Shown here piece by piece: positions 61,848 through 64,000 of a DNA stretch of 64,000 bases. Below the pieces are notes generated by a model that was not told the origin of the DNA, did not search any database, and was given only the letters and a program-made list of their open reading frames with translations. Each line of letters begins with the position of its first letter. Positions within the stretch are counted from its first letter, which is position 1. The position numbers and the translations under genes are program-made. The stretch covers positions 487,606-551,605 of the forward strand of contig CALSQF010000006.1 of assembly GCA_943788425.1 (NCBI GenBank), read 5' to 3'. This DNA is from an uncultured Planktomarina sp. Its GTDB lineage: Bacteria > Pseudomonadota > Alphaproteobacteria > Rhodobacterales > Rhodobacteraceae.

Positions 61848-62246
61848 TCATACGGGCTTATATGCCACTACATCCATTTCAACCTTGGCGTCTACCATTA
61901 GCGCACTTTGCACTGTGGCCCGCGCGGGTGGATGTGCGGCGAAATATTTAGCAAAGACCGAATTGAAACTGGTGAAATCCCGTGGATCGTCCAGCCAAAC
62001 GCCGACTTGTACCACATGCGCCAAGCTGCAATCTGCAAGTTTTAGAACGGCGATGATATTGGCTATAACAGCTTCTGACTGTGCGATGATCCCCCCTGTG
62101 ACAACTTCGCCGTCAACTGTCGGGACTTGCCCGGATACATAGATAAAATCCCCCGCACGCACGGCTTTAGAAAAGGGGCGCGGCGTGCCGCCAGCAGCAG
62201 CGTCTGCGCCGTCAAAGCGGATGATTTTTTGTGGAGTAGTTTGCAT
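61848..62246 (-). CDS. RidA-family protein
   Basis: A 132-residue YjgF/RidA protein. RidA hydrolyses reactive enamine/imine intermediates from PLP enzymes to keto acids and ammonia. Conserved text is VSGQVPTVDG and HPPARATVQ, the latter with the active-site Arg. Some members of the family act in catabolic operons with other chemistry. It pairs with RpiR and diverges from a peptide-type ABC gene, so it may belong to amino-compound catabolism. Confidence 0.88.
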   Translation of the reverse strand: MQTTPQKIIRFDGADAAAGGTPRPFSKAVRAGDFIYVSGQVPTVDGEVVTGGIIAQSEAVIANIIAVLKLADCSLAHVVQVGVWLDDPRDFTSFNSVFAKYFAAHPPARATVQSALMVDAKVEMDVVAYKPV

Positions 62247-62259
62247 ATTGGTAACCTTT

Positions 62260-62276
62260 ATGTAAGTTATTTACAT
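62260..62276. promoter_or_regulatory. Operator-like repeat 1, ATGTAA-N5-TTACAT
   Basis: Perfect 6-base arms around GTTAT, 14 bases upstream of the ridA start. With a matching site at 62333-62347 it suggests two dimers of one regulator, most likely the adjacent RpiR protein. Inference from position and symmetry. Confidence 0.65.
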
Positions 62277-62332
62277 TTTATACTCGGTTTAGCTGACTTT
62301 TCCAAATAATATTTGACTATTATTGGCTAAAT

Positions 62333-62347
62333 TGTAAGATATTTACA
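62333..62347. promoter_or_regulatory. Operator-like repeat 2, TGTAA-N5-TTACA
   Basis: The same five-base arms as site 1 around GATAT. The centres of the two sites are 72 bases apart, about seven helical turns, which would place them on the same DNA face and allow looping between them. The site is 45 bases from the binding-protein start. Confidence 0.65.
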
Positions 62348-62391
62348 TATAAATAAAATTAACTTGAAACATCATAACGAAGGAGATTGAG

Positions 62392-63933
62392 ATGAAACTG
62401 AAAATTTGGATGAAATCTGCGCTGGCAGTGGGGGCTTTGATGACCCTGACAAGCGGGGCATATGCCGATGGCATGTTGCGCTATGCTACCGTGGGCGAAC
62501 CTCCCAGCCTTGATCAACAGGTTGTTACCTCTGATCTGGCAACCACCATTGCGCATCATATGTTTGAAGGTTTGTACACCTTTAATGCGTCCAATGCGCC
62601 AGTACCGCTGCTAGCATCTGGCGAAACTGTGTCCGCAGATGGCAAAACAATTGTAATTGCGCTGCGCGAGGGTGTTAAGTTTCATAATGGTCAGGCTATG
62701 ACATCTGCCGACGTCCTGGCATCACTTCAGCGTTGGGGCGAATTTGGCTCACGTGGCAGCCTGATTTTTGATCACGTCGACAGTGTTGAGGCGAGTGGAG
62801 ATTATGAGATCACCATAAATCTTAAAGAGCCCTTCGGCCCTTGGAAAAATCTAATGGCCTTTATAAACGGTGGTCCCGCGATCTATCCAGCTAGCGTTAT
62901 GGAAGGCGCTACAAAGGAACCAATCTCTCCTGATCAGTACATTGGGACAGGTCCATACAAGTTCAACGAATGGGAGGCCAATCGCTATGTAGAGTTGGTG
63001 CGCTTTGACGGTTACATTTCGCCCGAGGGAGCGGCCGACGGATACGGCGGTGAACGAGCGACTAATTTTGATACACTCCGTTTTATCCCAGTGTCTGATG
63101 TGGGTACTCGGGTCGCCGGGGTTCGCGCTGGAGACTACGACTACGCAGAAAGTATTCCGGGTGATTTGTTTGCAGATTTGGATGCAGATTCGGGCGTGAA
63201 AACTATGCTTAACGGTGGGCCAATTTTTGGTTTGGTCTTTCTAAACTCCAGTGATGGTCCATTGAAAGAAAACTTTGCGCTGCGTCGTGCCATTCAGACG
63301 GCCATCGACAAAACACCCGCCTTGCAAGTTTCTATTGGGCCCGAAGGACTGTGGCGCGCCAATGGCTCTTTTGCTCCAGAAGGCAGTGTTTGGGCTACTA
63401 AAGCAGGCACCGAAAACTACAGCCGTGGAGACGCAGAAGCAGCAAAAGCTATGGCAGCAGAGGCAGGCTACGACGGTCAGCCAATCAAGTTCATGGTCTC
63501 GACTAACTATCCATTCCATTATGACAGTGCGATCGTTTATACCAAGCAACTGGCGCAGGCGGGGTTCAATATTGACCTTCAGGTCTATGACTGGGCAACA
63601 TTGATTGAAAAGCGTGCGCAGCCTGATCAGTGGGATTTGTTCTTTACACACCATGGTTTTGTACCGGATCCAATCTTGATCTCTGTGATGAACGACAATT
63701 ACCCCGGTTGGTGGGCAACTCCCGAAAAGAAAGCTTTGAAAGATCGTTTCACAGCGTCCTCAGACCCGAGTGAGCGTCAAGAAATTTGGGCGGAGCTTCA
63801 GGCCTTGATCTACGAACAGGTGCCAACAATGAAGACCGGCGACGTTTATACCTACAACATTGCCTCTCCAAAGCTGAAAGGGCTTGGCAAACAGACTTTG
63901 ATTTGGCCAAGCTTTTGGAACGTTTCCAAGTAA
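62392..63933 (+). CDS. Family-5 (DppA/OppA-type) extracellular substrate-binding protein
   Basis: A 513-residue secreted receptor of peptide/nickel/opine-type ABC importers. A signal peptide (MKSALAVGALMTLTSGAYA) leads to MLRYATVGEPPSLDQQVVTSD. The body has FEGLYTFNASNAPVPLLASG, LREGVKFHNGQAMTSADVLASL and YIGTGPYKFNEWE, all family-typical. GAAGGAGATTGAG gives a good ribosome binding site. Permease and ATPase genes are expected just beyond the window. Adjacent RpiR and RidA suggest an amino-sugar or amino-acid-derived substrate, inferred. Confidence 0.93.
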   Translation: MKLKIWMKSALAVGALMTLTSGAYADGMLRYATVGEPPSLDQQVVTSDLATTIAHHMFEGLYTFNASNAPVPLLASGETVSADGKTIVIALREGVKFHNGQAMTSADVLASLQRWGEFGSRGSLIFDHVDSVEASGDYEITINLKEPFGPWKNLMAFINGGPAIYPASVMEGATKEPISPDQYIGTGPYKFNEWEANRYVELVRFDGYISPEGAADGYGGERATNFDTLRFIPVSDVGTRVAGVRAGDYDYAESIPGDLFADLDADSGVKTMLNGGPIFGLVFLNSSDGPLKENFALRRAIQTAIDKTPALQVSIGPEGLWRANGSFAPEGSVWATKAGTENYSRGDAEAAKAMAAEAGYDGQPIKFMVSTNYPFHYDSAIVYTKQLAQAGFNIDLQVYDWATLIEKRAQPDQWDLFFTHHGFVPDPILISVMNDNYPGWWATPEKKALKDRFTASSDPSERQEIWAELQALIYEQVPTMKTGDVYTYNIASPKLKGLGKQTLIWPSFWNVSK

Positions 63934-63943
63934 GGTTCTTCCC

Positions 63944-63973
63944 AGCCCCCTGCTAAACTTGAAGCGGGGGGCT
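63944..63973 (+). terminator. GC-rich hairpin after the binding-protein gene
   Basis: AGCCCCC pairs with GGGGGCT around a 16-base loop, followed by AATTT, not a full T run. In such operons a hairpin here often leaves the binding protein more abundant than the permeases. It may be a partial terminator or mRNA stabiliser. Confidence 0.6.
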
Positions 63974-64000
63974 AATTTACCCATTCCAGTCAACTGAGGT

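Overview
The window is a chromosomal segment of an alphaproteobacterium, almost certainly a Rhodobacteraceae (Roseobacter group) member. The support is the 16S rRNA signature, the 16S-tRNA-Ile-tRNA-Ala-23S-5S order, insertions in two 23S helices, the ftsY / DMT transporter / yciB run, and a SAM-II riboswitch ahead of metZ. An RCA/Planktomarina-like source is my guess from the 16S text and moderate GC; I could not search a database.

Layout. (1) 0-15 kb is housekeeping: purD diverges from xseA, then come a NuoE/NuoF-type flavoprotein fusion without its partner subunit, ftsY-DMT-yciB, a dead glutathione S-transferase, riboswitch-controlled metZ, folE2, the overlapping run trkH / ThDP-enzyme / rsmJ, and a small membrane-protein gene broken at a run of seven A. 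(2) 15-34.5 kb is the information-processing core: a complete rRNA operon, a dead sulfotransferase gene, secE-nusG-rplK-rplA, then rplJ-rplL-rpoB-rpoC, with structured leaders, attenuators and a strong terminator after rpoC. (3) 34.5-47.5 kb is mixed: a second DMT transporter, tRNA-Gly, a decayed Csu-type fimbrial locus, an ABC exporter, an acyl-CoA synthetase, a fatty acid desaturase, ada, a TIM-barrel protein, a ureohydrolase, a folded non-coding element, an HTH protein and the initiator tRNA. (4) 47.8-60.9 kb is an accessory island bordered and interrupted by remnants of one IS6-type element, with one complete copy at the right edge. All its main genes lie on the minus strand: a signal-less NMT1-like protein, a five-gene Liv-type ABC importer, an aldehyde dehydrogenase, a CalA-like short-chain dehydrogenase, a flotillin-like protein and a cytochrome P450. 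(5) 60.9-64 kb: an RpiR-type regulator and a RidA protein diverge from a family-5 substrate-binding protein, with two identical-arm operator-like inverted repeats between them.

The most interesting unit is the island. Importer, alcohol dehydrogenase, aldehyde dehydrogenase and P450 together suggest uptake and oxidation of a small aromatic (lignin-type) compound. That substrate is inferred from recalled family resemblance only. Decay is frequent in the window: five chromosomal genes are broken, each by stops or single-base shifts visible in the sequence.
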